Assembly: GCA_011316305.1 (NCBI GenBank)
Contig: SAUG01000012.1
Location: 124,001-188,000, forward strand
Length of the DNA: 64,000 bases
Origin: Rusavskia elegans
Taxonomy: Eukaryota; Ascomycota; Lecanoromycetes; Teloschistales; Teloschistaceae
Reading direction: 5' to 3'
The position numbers and the translations under genes are program-made. Position 1 is the first letter of the stretch. Each line of letters starts with the position of its first letter. The notes under the pieces are model-generated. The model saw nothing but the letters and a program-made list of their open reading frames with translations. It was not told the DNA's origin and did not search any database. This document shows, in pieces, positions 1 through 10,427 of the stretch.

Positions 1-129
1 TTCTACGGCTATATAGAATTAGTTACAATAACCTATACTAGAACTCCTTTACTATTTAGTAGCTCGGACTACGTCTACGGCTATAGCTAGGCTCGAGCGT
101 AACGCCCTCTAATACACAGGGACGTTACA
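1..129 (-). repeat. Partial LTR, third copy of the 410-bp LTR family
   Basis: Read on the minus strand this segment begins with TGTAACGTCCCTG and matches the starts of the two 410-bp LTRs at 45,253 and 48,174 over its whole length. The rest of the LTR would lie to the left of the window. This copy keeps TG and CA dinucleotides that have become TA in the other two, so it is less RIP-mutated and shows that the true LTR end is TG. Whether it is a solo LTR or the end of a full element cannot be seen. Confidence 0.8.
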
Positions 130-500
130 ATAGTAACCGGCGGCGGTAGCGGCGAATCCTAGTCCGAATTCTATCCTATTAGCTCTACTATAAATTATAG
201 GGTAATAGATAAATAGCAACTTTAGAATTACCGCTTTAAACGTACCTAAACGACGTTAATATAGTAGTAGAGGTTAAAATATAGTAGTAGAGGTCTTATT
301 AAATCACGCCAAAATTTTGGTAGGTAGTGCGGGGATAATTACGTTTTTATCACTAATTATCGAATCTGGGGTACCGCCGGGTTAAATCCGAGGATCTTCT
401 CCACCTCCTCTTCTCCTTTTCCCAGCGACCTTTTCTCACTCTTCTCGTAATATTGGAAAAAGGCCAACCGTGTCGGGCAGAAAGAGCCAGCCCCGCTGGT
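130..500. other. RIP-like repeat edge and NEDD1 upstream region
   Basis: Bases 130 to about 360 are TA-rich and poor in CA and TG, like the large transposon blocks, and carry a short direct repeat (two AGTAGTAGAGGT units about 20 bp apart). Composition returns to normal near 370-420. The last part should hold the promoter and 5' leader of the NEDD1-like gene. No gene is seen. Confidence 0.5.
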
Positions 501-3135
501 ATGCGGCCGTCCAGGCCCAGTGCTGTGAGCTTTCCTTCAGGATCGAGCCAGAAGAGCCAGAAGTCAGCTCGCCATGCTTTCAATCCGCTCGATGATCCGC
601 GCCCAATTCCCTTCAAGTTCCTCAGCACGCACCATCTTGTCATAACAACAGCCCAGGGCGTCTATACATGCGGTAGCCATGGCATCACCGAGATCTTCAG
701 ATCAGGGAGTAAAGGTATCGTTGCTGCCAAGCGAGCAAGCAGTGGCTCTGGGATCCTTGCCGTCGCTGATGACCACTTAATCATCCTCCATGATGTTCGA
801 AAGGGAATGCAATCAAGCTATTGGTTGAGAAGTGCAGACGTCTGTCATCGCTGTTCACTTCCTTCCCAACGCTTACATACCTTCATAGGATCGCGTACGC
901 ATGCTCAAATATGCAAAGGTATCAAATCGCCTTTTCTTCACCACCGCCTTACAAGATGCGGTGCAAACGTACGATCTGGAGCATTCTGCCCTCTTGGGAT
1001 CAGCATATGAGCATCCTAAACCCCCGAACGCTTTTGCCGTTTCATCGACATCTCATCTGCTACTCTCTGCGTCAGAATCACCCACCGTGATTCAGCTGAC
1101 GAACCTTCTCCTGGGTACTCGCCCTCTACTGTTGCGTCCCCAATGCTCTTCTGCATCTGTCGTCGTGGTTGAATTCCATCCAGAACGAGGGAACATATTC
1201 ATGCTAGCTTTTGCTGATGGTACTTGTGCTGCGTATGATGCTGCATTTATCTTTCGTGACGGTGGCACAGGTGAAAGGAGATCCGGGGCATCAGGAGCTG
1301 AAGTTCGATGGGAAATCGCTCATATCAAGGGACTGCATCCTCCTCCCAAAATGAACGGCACGACACAGAGCAGCCATGGTACAGACGTGATCGGTGTCGA
1401 TCCTGCCTTGGATCGTGACCAAGCTATAGGGATAACAGCGGCAGCTTTCGTCCCAGGACACAAAACGACCGTGGTCACTTCGGGCTCGGACGGTAAATGC
1501 TGTCTGCTTGACTTTGCGGCATCGGAAGCTCGCAAGGCAAATCTCATGCGCTCCTGGCACGTTGCCGGCTCTGCCACATCTCTCTCACTATTAGCCCCAA
1601 GCCCTCAGGATGGTACATCGCTTCCCATCGCCGGACTCAGGGATCGTGACACCCATGAACCAATGATCTACATGGCTGTTGGATGCCGAGACAGCAAAGT
1701 ATACATCTTCGATCTCAATGGCAATCTTCTCTGGGAACAGACCATGTTTCAGGGGGGCTCCGGCATCCTAGATGTTGAATGGATGGAAGGCGACGATTGG
1801 CCGCAGCCACTACCTTCGCGACCCGCCCACGCAAAAACACCCAAGTCAAATTCCAGTAGCAGCAGGAAAAGCCCTGGTTCAGTGCTTGCTGGCGGTAGAG
1901 TTACCGCAGAAGAGATAGTGGCTGTCCTGGATGACGTTGATCCTGATGAAAAGTCTTGGGATATCAGACATGTTGGTCGATCCAAGGAGATTGGGACACA
2001 CAATGAAGCTTTCAATCACATGGACCTCCCTGTGCTGATGAGCTCGCTTAACCCTGCTAACAGCGATCACGACGACAGCTCCGGCAAAACAGGCACCACT
2101 TCATCAGAATCCTTGGGGACTATGATGAGGAACTTCCAATTTCCTCTTCCACCCATTCGTAACGTTCCTCAGGTCCCGCCTGTGGAAAGAAGGGGCGTAG
2201 GACAGCTGCCAAGGAATAATTCTTGGGCAGCTGAATCACCACCGAACAATCAAGCCTTACAAAAAGTCCTCGATGCCAATTCAATCGAAGCGTACTTTGA
2301 CACCTCAAGAGTTGGCGAATCGGTGCTCACGAGCAGCTTTGCCAAAACACAGGCCCCGCTCAAGAGTCTCCCACTCCTTACATCCTCCGAAACAGGTCCC
2401 AGTGGAAGCCGTGAAGTCACTCGACAACACGAGCAGACCGAGGGAAAATATACAGGGGTAAATGCTGATCGATCTGATACAAATCAGGAAGATCTGTGGA
2501 CTGATATTACAGTCGACGAAGGCGCGCCAGTTGAACGGCATGACCATGGATCCTCAGACAAAGAAAACAAATTTGGCAAAGACCGTTGCTTTGCACCAAA
2601 AGATGAAGCCTTCGGCCCTTCGATTACCAAACCCTTGAATCACCACGCGCAGCCCAAGAGGACCCCGGGCGGTGGTTTCACGATCTTCGTGGACAAGAAA
2701 GACCGAAAGGATCATCCACAACCCCTCAGCGCCAACCCCAGCAAAGCCCCAGTCTCAGGTCGTCGTCAACCGCTTGCACCAGCCAGTACGAATACCTCGA
2801 GGTTATCCCCAACTGTCCGCGCTCCCTGGTACCGCCAGAAAGCCAGGAACGGAAGTGGCGAGAACCATCGATCCTCAATCTACGGGCCTGGAGCTCTCGC
2901 CAGGAAAATCCAGCAAGAAGTCATGATCACCGTGAGCGTTGAACTCGACGTCTTGAGGCGGGAGATGAATGAGAAGTTCGCGTTTCAGAAGGCGGAGTTC
3001 CAATTCGAGATAAAGAAAAGTCAGGTCTGGACTTTGAGGGTGGAGGATGAGAATCGGAAATTAAGAGAGGAGCTGGCGAAGGAAAGGAAGAGGAGGGAGG
3101 GTGAGAAAGGTAGGGAGAGGTTGAATCTTTGTTAA
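501..3135 (+). CDS. NEDD1/GCP-WD-like WD40 protein
   Basis: Likely the fungal counterpart of NEDD1 (GCP-WD), which brings the gamma-tubulin complex to spindle poles and microtubules. Two exons, 501-839 and 889-3135, are joined by a 49-bp phase-0 intron (GTCTGT..ATAG), giving about 861 residues. The join reads smoothly as ...WLRSADDRVRMLKY. Residues 1 to about 400 are WD-repeat-like, with blade-type segments such as GSDGKCCLLDF and KVYIFDLNGNLLWEQ. The middle is a long disordered Ser/Pro-rich region. The last 70 residues form a coiled coil (VELDVLRREMNEKF, then VEDENRKLREELAKER) that resembles the NEDD1 C-terminal gamma-tubulin-binding helix. The frame is open upstream but its first true ATG is at 501. 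The donor GTCTGT is not the commonest type. Its 3' end faces the convergent lysine-rich gene. The family assignment rests on overall architecture plus the C-terminal helix. Confidence 0.72.
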
Positions 3136-3507
3136 TGAAGTAGGATGCTATTGGTTTGGGAAGGTATGGTTTAGCGGCATGTGATACCCTTTATGCGTAG
3201 TGCTGAGAGAAAAGGGGGTTGAGAGGCCTTCAAGGAGCGACGGGAGCTTCTCTTCGTTTTATGGTGGTTTTCTATGATTGGACTCGGTGCGTTTTAGCGG
3301 CATATGATACCCGAATTGCATTGTTTTGGAGCAAATTACGACGTCAAAGCTATCGTTGTATTCCTACTTTATAGTCGAACCCTTATTCTAGCGGCATAGT
3401 GATACCCAAATTGCAATGCAAATTACGATGTTAATACTACCCTTGTATTCCTATAGTCGAAACCTTACATCTATAAACCAAACTTCCCCGTCCTCCTTTC
3501 ACACTCC
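3136..3507. repeat. Convergent intergenic region with diverged tandem repeats
   Basis: This lies between two convergent genes. A motif close to TAGCGGCATATGATACCC occurs three times, near 3173, 3296 and 3390. The last two copies extend into a longer shared unit of about 85-95 bp that includes CAAATTACGA, TTGTATTCCTA and TATAGTCGAA. No coding potential is evident; both 3' untranslated regions probably lie here. Confidence 0.6.
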
Positions 3508-5770
3508 TCACACCTCCTCAAAATCCACCTTCTCCCACACCCACTCCCTCTCCCTATCCTCCTCCTCCACCACCTCCACCTCCCTCCCAAAAACCGGAAA
3601 ATCCACTCCCTTCGGAAACCACCTCCCCAAATCCGTCGCATCCATACCAACCACCTCCTCAATCGTTTTCCCAACCCCACACCACCCCCCATAAACATAC
3701 GGGAATATCTCCTTGAAATACGCATATTTACCCGCCCAGAACCCTTCTTCGTCATCCTGATGCCTGAGGAGGATTTTGGCGAAAGTTATGGTTTCGGAAT
3801 GCAGGGTTTGGGGTTCGCCGTCGATGACCTATTGGAGTGGTGGATTGAGTTAGTATTGGATTATTGTATTTGGGGGGGGGGGGGGATTGGGGATGGGAAA
3901 GACCTGAAATGCGGTGTGCGGAGCATTATAGTCCGGAGCCTCCAGGATATCGTCCCCGAAGAGGTTGCCACGAGCGTATTCTTTATTGTGCATTCTGGCC
4001 GAGATATTTTCGAGGCGGAGGAGGCCGAAGAATTGATCTTTTGGTTGGGGGATTTTACCTGCAAGATGATTGTGATTGGGGATGAGCTTTTCCCAAGCGC
4101 GCTCTTCTTCGGAAGTGACGGTGCGACGGGTAGGAGTGTTGGTTTTCTCGTTTGGAGGATCTTTTGGGCTGATGGACTGATTAGCTTCTTCGTCCTTCGA
4201 GGCTTTCTGCTTTGCTTTAGGGGGTGCCTTGTCGGCGTTGTTATCCGTCGAATCCTTCTTGGTCAGCTTCTCCAGAGGATCTTTCTGGCTGATAGCCACA
4301 TTAACTTTCTCGTTCTTTGGTACCTTCTGCTTTTCTTTGGGGTTGTCCTTATCGGCATTGTCAACGCGAGTGATACCCTTATTGGTCTTGTCACTAAGGG
4401 TCTCCTTCTGCTTCCCTTTGGTCGTTTTGTCCGGAGGATGCTTCTGGCTGATGTCCTCATTGGCCTTCTCGTCTTTCGAGAACTTCTGCTTCCCTTGGGG
4501 GGTTTCCTTATTGGCATTGTTGGTGCGGGACACGTCTTTGTTGGTTTTGTCATTCAGAGGCTTCTTCTGGCCGACAACGCTATTGGCTTGCTTCCTTTCC
4601 GATGCATCCTGCTTTCCTCTAACATTTTCCTTCTCCGCGTTGTCATTGAACGTAACATGTTTTTCATTCTTCTCATCAGTATGTTCCTTCTGGCTGATGT
4701 CCTCCTTATCTCTTGTGTTCTTCGGCACCTTTCGAATGAGATCCTTGCAGGCGTCCGGTAGCTAAGGGACCGATTAGTGTAACTGACATGACCATCACGA
4801 TAGAATTATTTACAAATACTATGTCATTGAGGAACTTCATATATTTCGGGCTCAGACCTGTTCTCGAGGTCCAGATAACCTCATGGGTGGTGATATCGTC
4901 GAACAAGTCGGGAAAGGCATAATACTCGGTGCCGTCCTTGCAATCGCTGATCCGTCGTTTCAGTTCTTCCACCTTCCCAAGTCGGATGCAGAGTGCTTCG
5001 AAGAAGACCCGCATCATGGTCTTCTGGAGCGGATGGAATTGGGTTAGATCCATGATAGGGTTTAAGGAAGCCCAAAGTTTCTGCTGGCCGTCGTTAGATT
5101 ACTTTCATTCTTTTGTGGATCCCGCTTGCTCTCTTTTGGGGTTGAGAACGAGATGTACCTGTTGCTTTGCAATCGATTCCTCGAGCAATATAAACGCGTC
5201 GTCCAATGTCGCCCTTGTCTCTTTCTTGGGAGGCTCACTCTTGGGCGTGTTCTTCTTGGGAGACGCTGTCTTGGGAAACTCCTCCACGGGAGACTTGATG
5301 TTAGGAGATGGCTTCTTAGGATGCCCGATATCAGGAAACATATTCTTGGGAGGCTCATCCTCAGGAGGTACATTCATGGGAAACGCCTTTTTGGCGGTTT
5401 CTTTCTTGGCACAGCTGTAGCACCCAGGCCTGAACATTCCTTTCTTGGGTATCTCATCGATGGATGTTTTCTTGGAAGGCTCTTTCGTGGGAGTCTCTAT
5501 TCTTCCCTGGGGCACCTGAACACCGGGAAACATATCGTTGAGAGGGCCTTCCTTGAGGGGCGCATTACTGACAGACTTAATGCTCTCACGGACTTCCTTG
5601 GAAATAAGTTCTTTGGAAGTCGCTTTCTGAGGAGTCTCTTTCTTAGGGGTCTCGATTTTGGGAATATCCATCTCGGGAATTTCGATCTGGGGACTCTCCT
5701 TCTTAGGAGTTTGCTTGGGTGTCTCCTTCTTAGGATTCCCCTTCTTGGGATTTTTTCTCTTCGGAGCCAT
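3508..5770 (-). CDS. Lysine-rich repetitive protein, unknown function
   Basis: I do not recognise this family. Four exons are inferred: 5159-5770, 4820-5083, 3904-4761 and 3508-3828. All joins are phase 0, with introns of 75, 58 and 75 bp carrying CTAAC/CTAAT-type branch sites, and they give about 684 residues. Residues 1-204 are a highly charged Pro/Lys/Glu tract starting MAPKRKNPKKGNPKK. Residues 205-292 look folded (KLWASLNPIMDLTQFHPLQK, then EALCIRLGKVEELKRRI). Residues about 304-500 hold three to four imperfect repeats of roughly 40 residues with KTNK, NADK, KQK and ISQKDP motifs. The C-terminal 150 residues are again folded-looking (FFGLLRLENISARMHNKEYA, then FWAGKYAYFKEIFPYVYGG). Opposite-strand open frames are shadows of this biased composition. 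The third intron contains a run of 14 C on the coding strand. It could be a nuclear or nucleolar protein, but that is only inference from composition. Confidence 0.72.
3872..3885 (+). repeat. Homopolymer G14 (C14 on the coding strand)
   Basis: A run of 14 G lies inside the third intron of the lysine-rich gene, between the donor and the CTAAC branch site, so length changes would not shift the frame. Confidence 0.85.
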
Positions 5771-6421
5771 GTTTAAGATCCAGCAGGACTGCGCGTAGCA
5801 ATGTATGTTCTACAAATAGTAACCATGCGCCCGCAATGTATGTTGCACAAGTAGTAAGAAGAGGGTTGCGAACTATGTTGCAACAGGGACGCCTGTAAAA
5901 AGAAAGTGTGTAGAAAGATCGACCTGGAAGCAAGTGCTTCGTTGCACCTGCCTTCCCGATAACCATGCTGCCAGCAAACGATGCAGGAGTGTCCAAGCTC
6001 ATAGTGAATTCGCGAAGAAGTATCGGAGTGCTTACCTCGATTCGAAACCTCTTCACCCTTTGGAATGAGAAAGGAACCTTAATGTGTTCCAACAATGATA
6101 CATCCTGTAACAAACCAAAAATCTTCGTGGTGGGTATATCATCTCTCGAGATACGGACATACAGCAGAATTGAACAATAGAATTGGAGAGATGTCAACCA
6201 CTCCAGTACACTGGGGGGACATATACTTTGTGCACAAACCAGTACCTTCTTCTACCTTGGCAGTGGATTTGGTCGTGTTTTGATTGCACTCCGCCGTGGT
6301 ATCGACCAACCTGCTTGCCAACGGAGAGCATTACCTACTCCAGATCCTACAATACCATCACAAGTTCTTTGTCTCGTATCACTCCAAAGATGTAGTCAGC
6401 CTCATTTAGTACTCAGATCTT
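5771..6421. other. Intergenic, no supported gene
   Basis: This separates two minus-strand genes. A minus frame of about 155 codons reads across much of it but has no recognisable motif, a non-fungal-looking composition and an end overlapping the next gene, so it is not called. The promoter and 5' leader of the lysine-rich gene should lie at the left end. Confidence 0.4.
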
Positions 6422-7072
6422 TCAATCCTCCATCGCCCTCTCCTCCATAGCGACAACCCCCTGCTCCAACTCTCTTATCCTGTTTCCTACTCTTCTCCTG
6501 ATTTCCTCTCCGTTCTCACCCTGTGTTGCATCTTCGAAGGCTTGCTTCAGACTGTCTAATTCTTCCCGAGCGGCTTGGCGATCGTCGGCAGCGTAGACGG
6601 ATTTCTTCTCTGTTTCTTCCGAGGCGATTTCGAACTATGAAGATGAAGCTTTTAGAGGGCGCTGACAGCAATGGTCTTGAGTTCGGCGAAATAGAGATCG
6701 TTCGAAGGGACTCGGGTAAGGGAAGATAGAGCGGAGAAGGATAAGTAGGCATGAGGGAGAAAAGGATAAGGTGATACCTCATCTTTGGCTGTAGCATACC
6801 TATGTTGGACCATCAGCGCCCTAAATTACGAGAGAAAGATACTTAACGGGATAGTGTTACTTCTCGGTAAGTGCTTCTACTATCTCATCTGCCGTTGACC
6901 TGGTAGCGTATTGCCGATGCGCGACACCAACGATTATACCCCGTCCTGGCGGACGTACTGGTCTGCCCAGTGATGGCAGGCGTGTACTGATTGAATATGT
7001 ATGCCGAGCGTTCAGACATTCTGGCAGGCTAGTGAGATGTCGGGCAAGAGTGATGAGGTGTTTGGAAGTCAT
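6422..7072 (-). CDS. Small mitochondrial coiled-coil protein, unknown
   Basis: This short gene is missed by simple open-frame calling. Exons are 6861-7072, 6778-6799 and 6422-6634, giving about 148 residues. The first 55 residues look like a mitochondrial presequence: rich in Arg, Ser and Leu, without acidic residues until near its end, and ending around HRQYATRSTADEI. The rest is an acidic and basic helical segment (YATAKDEFEIASEETEKK, then REELDSLKQAFEDA and RIRELEQGVVAMEERAMED) that should form a coiled coil. The middle exon is only 22 nt. An upstream AG at 6821 would extend it to 43 nt in the same frame, adding ALMVQHR. I do not recognise the family. The gene model is well supported by phase and by the helical continuity across joins, while the function is unknown. 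Confidence 0.68.
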
Positions 7073-7614
7073 GGCTATCGTGATAATGGGAGAATAATGA
7101 TGGATTTCTCCAAATGGACCTCGGTCCGCGCGCTTGAGGAGACAGACTTTCGTGGTTTCTTGATCCGTCTCAGGTACAATTAAAAGGGGTTCGTTGTGTA
7201 CATAACGATCGCTATGAGAGGCATACATCAGTCGGTAGCTCGACGTTGGATACGGATATGACGGTTGACTAGATTTTGCTACGAACCGCACGTATTGCAT
7301 CTGTGAGCCTACGTTCGACAAGGTCTGGCCCGGGACATATCTTTAGATTTAAGTTGACACCATGACAGCAGTTCATTCATTTCATGGTTAGAATGAGACA
7401 CCATTTCTCAAGAGAATCATGACCCTAGCGACAACATTTGCTTGAAATGCTTTTGCCAGCAAGTGTCGTCCGGCACGGGCGAGTATCTCAAGTTTGTTCC
7501 GTCCCCACCGGGGTCCTCCCTTGAGGACATTGGCAATGCCTATCAAGACAGTCCTTCGCCACAAACGTAGTACATGTCATTCTCGAACTGTACACACGGT
7601 GCTCTGCAAATGCT
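7073..7614. other. Intergenic, promoter of the small mitochondrial gene
   Basis: Normal base composition. A minus frame continues upstream of the presequence ATG to about 7321 but gains no conserved-looking sequence. No other feature is seen. Confidence 0.4.
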
Positions 7615-8678
7615 TCATGAATTCTTACGAATCAGGCCATCAGCTTCAGAAGTCCGCTGTGCCCATTCCCTGTACTCAAAAGATTAGTGAGCGCAAGGCC
7701 GGGCAGAAATTGCAAGACTTACGTCCAGCTGCCGTCGTACAGCCGTCGTGCTTCAGGCTTCCCAAAGTTTGCTTCCCCGAGTGCAGCATCTATAACGGCT
7801 GCCGTGACGCCGGTTCCGCAGCTGCTGATGATAGGCTTCTCAGGATCGACACCTTTCGATATGAATAGCTTCCTGAGCTCGTCACCTGGTAGAAGGGCGC
7901 CAGTCTTGGGGTTTAGTAGCTCCGGCACAGGTACGTTGATGCTCCCAGGCATATGCCCGCTCGACAATCCAGGCCGCGGCTCGGGATCGAATCCCGCCCA
8001 TCGTCCTTGACTTCGCGCATCCAGCACCTGGACACCCTCGGCACCTTCTTTCGAGTAATCTTTAGCTACCTCCTTCATTTCGGCGAAGTCGACGACCTTG
8101 GAAGTATCAAGGGTCGGCGTAGGATATTGATTCTGTACGTCTTCGGCAGCTTCAACCTCGCCGCTTTCAGTTGGGAATCCTTGCTCAACCCACAGGCGAA
8201 AATTGTTCAAGATATGGACACCGGGATGACCAAAAACCTTTAGTGTCCAGGCGACCCGCGGTGCGCTGAAAATGCCCAGCTCTTGGGTGTCATAAACGAC
8301 AATTTCATCGTCTTTGTGAATGCCAATATCTTGCATTGCCTTGGCGAAGACGTGGGCGGTCGGCAGCATATGCGGATAAGGAGATTCATGATCCTTGACG
8401 GCGTCGAGATCGAAGAATCTGGCGGACGGAATGCGCTTCTGCTTGAAGACCTGCTGGCCTGTCCGACCTTTTGGATCGTTTGGAAGGAACCATGCTGCAC
8501 ACAATGGGATCACTCGTGGAGCCGTAGATATCTTGGTTGGTACATTCTTCTTGAGAGCGTCCGAGAGTTCCTTGGGGGTAACAATGTAAGCCTGTAGATG
8601 GACCTGGCGAATGCCCGTGGATCGAAGTCGGACAGACGGCTTGGCGAGTGATGACCTCACAGGCGCTAGCAAAGCCAT
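7615..8678 (-). CDS. Mercaptopyruvate/thiosulfate sulfurtransferase (two rhodanese domains)
   Basis: A two-domain rhodanese enzyme that moves sulfur from 3-mercaptopyruvate or thiosulfate to an acceptor; in yeast the relative Tum1 feeds sulfur to tRNA thiolation. Exons 7723-8678 and 7615-7669 join through a 53-bp intron (GTAAGT, CACTAATC branch, GTACAG), giving 336 residues, the usual length. The first domain (about residues 30-175) ends with the FGHPGVHILNN region and lacks a catalytic Cys. The second carries the active loop SSCGTGVTA with Cys about 287, and the linker and substrate-loop region DARSQGRWAGFDPEPRPGL. The short second exon supplies the expected C-terminus, YDGSWTEWAQR. The first 30 residues are basic and Ser-rich and may target mitochondria. 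The gene is divergent from APC11, with a 444-bp shared upstream region. Confidence 0.93.
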
Positions 8679-9122
8679 AATATCAGATCAGTCACTATCC
8701 CGCAGTTCGATGTCCCCGATAGCATAGGGCATCTCAAGTGAGAAAGCCATGGAGCATCACTTGGGGTGCATCCTCCCCTGAGGTTTGGTACGAAAAAGCA
8801 AAATATAAGGTATTGCGCCTTCTTGATTGGGGTCATTCATGGTCTTGGCAAATATTGACATCTCGATCCAGATCAGCTCCAGTTTCTGGTTCTACACGCG
8901 AAGGTCCCTTTCTTTTCTGTTGAACTATTCCAAGATTATGATGCATGATATGGATGCTGAATATCGCCGTTCCCTCAGCTTCAAGCTCCCGAGGTCTCAT
9001 TGATCACTTCGCGTTACCCATCATTGCTGGACACCCAACGGCAGACCAAGCAAAAAAAACCTGATCAATTCAAACCACCATTTAGGAAAGCAGACCTTGA
9101 GGCAATTCCATATCGTTTGGTC
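8679..9122. promoter_or_regulatory. Divergent upstream region, sulfurtransferase / APC11
   Basis: This 444-bp non-coding stretch separates the two start codons and must hold both promoters. I see no repeat or specific regulatory motif that I can defend. Confidence 0.5.
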
Positions 9123-9529
9123 ATGAAGGTCACTATCAAAGAATGGAACGCTGTCGCTACCTGGCGCTGGGATATGCCAGAAGACGACGTCTGTGGTATT
9201 TGCCGAGTCCAATTCGATGGGACTTGTCCAACCTGCAAATATCCGGGGGATGAATGCACACTATGTATTTTTCCACCTTTTGGCTTGACAATTCAGGGCT
9301 AATTGTGAACAGTGATTGGCAAATGCGGTCATTCATTCCACATGGTAGGTAATTTTGTAGCCTTGAATAAGTCTTGATGCTTACTGGAGCAAGCATTGCC
9401 TCAGAACTTGGATTGATCAAGAGTCTTCAAAGGGATTGTGTCCGATGTGTCGTCAGAGTAAGCACGTTCCCAGACTTAAAAATGAACTTTAATTGAACCG
9501 GCGCAGAGTTTGAGTCGAGGCGTGAGTGA
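9123..9529 (+). CDS. APC11: Anaphase-promoting complex subunit 11 (RING-H2)
   Basis: The catalytic RING subunit of the anaphase-promoting complex, which binds the E2 and drives ubiquitination of cyclins and securin. Four exons (9123-9264, 9313-9344, 9394-9457, 9507-9529) with three introns of 48-49 bp give 86 residues, the usual APC11 size. All zinc ligands are visible: C24, C27, C35, C38, C45, C52, H54, H57, H59, C60, C74 and C77. The hallmark N-terminus MKVTIKEWNAVATWRWD and the CGHSFHMHC and GLCPMCRQKF segments are diagnostic. Frames open upstream of 9123 lack a matching start. Exon 2 is 32 nt and exon 4 only 23 nt, so automatic annotation may truncate this gene. Confidence 0.95.
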
Positions 9530-10427
9530 CGGGAATTCCAGCCACGGGACGAAGAAAAGCCATTGGTTGCCGCTTCATTCTGTTGCTACCTCCTATTGCG
9601 TTATACCCCATGGTCCTTTCACACATGATGGATCTCTATTCGATCATGGAATGATTCTATCCCTTTGGCCAGCCCATATAGTTATCATCCAGGAAACAAC
9701 CCTCTCAAGGTGCATCACTAACAGGAAAGGTCGAGCTAGTACTGAAACCATTCAATTACATGCTCAACCCCCATCTAACATGTTCTGGTCAGCCTGGCAC
9801 CGTGGTCGCTTGGCTTCTCATCGCCTTCGCGGCTGCAGTATCAGGGCATTTCGTTTGTTCGTTTTGTCTACCAAATCTACCGGCTCAACGATGCGCGAGA
9901 ATGAAGCACGCAAAGGCTAAGGTATCGAGCTCTGTGTATCGGGCTCTTTTTCCAAGGCATCGTGTGGGGACATTCGAACCTCGTTCCAATTCGCTCAAAA
10001 GGAAGACAGGTGTTAGTAGACCACGAAACACGAACAAGATGAGTCTCGCTGGAAATTTCAGTGGCACTCCATTATCCGTTCATGGAGTTGTGTTACGCTG
10101 CAAAGACTCAAGAGACTGTGCCACATTTGGCTTCTATTCAGCCAGCCCTGTGAACTTCAAAACCGAAACATCCTCAAAAGAGTTTAGCTACGGACAAAAT
10201 TCGGGACCCGTGGAATTCATCCCATCGGACCGCGAGGACATGGAAACATCGCTGGCTCACAACCAGATCACGCTTCGATGCCTAGACTGTTTATTTGAAG
10301 ATAGGCCTAATCCGTCAACATAAATGGATTACTCTTCTAATTAGTTCAATCAATAACACTCAGTCAAGCTACCCCCCATCCAACATCCTCCAAAATGTGA
10401 TCTTCAGTATACACCACGACTTCCACA
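9530..10427. other. Intergenic; one weak open frame
   Basis: A plus-strand frame from an ATG at 9760 to 10323 (187 codons) starts with a hydrophobic stretch resembling a signal peptide, but the rest has no family resemblance or repeats that I recognise. It is recorded as possible but unsupported. The right end is the upstream region of the 10,428 gene. Confidence 0.3.

Noticed and set aside
3760..4761. A 333-codon plus-strand open frame rich in hydrophobic residues
   Set aside because: It is the complement of the lysine-rich exon on the minus strand; AAG/AAA repeats read as CTT/TTT on the other strand. The minus-strand model has spliced, folded-looking ends.
5126..5776. A plus-strand open frame of 216 codons
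   Set aside because: Shadow of the Pro/Lys/Glu tract of exon 1 of the minus-strand gene.
9760..10323. 187-codon open frame as a secreted protein gene
   Set aside because: A hydrophobic start alone is not enough; no conserved pattern, splice context or neighbour supports it.
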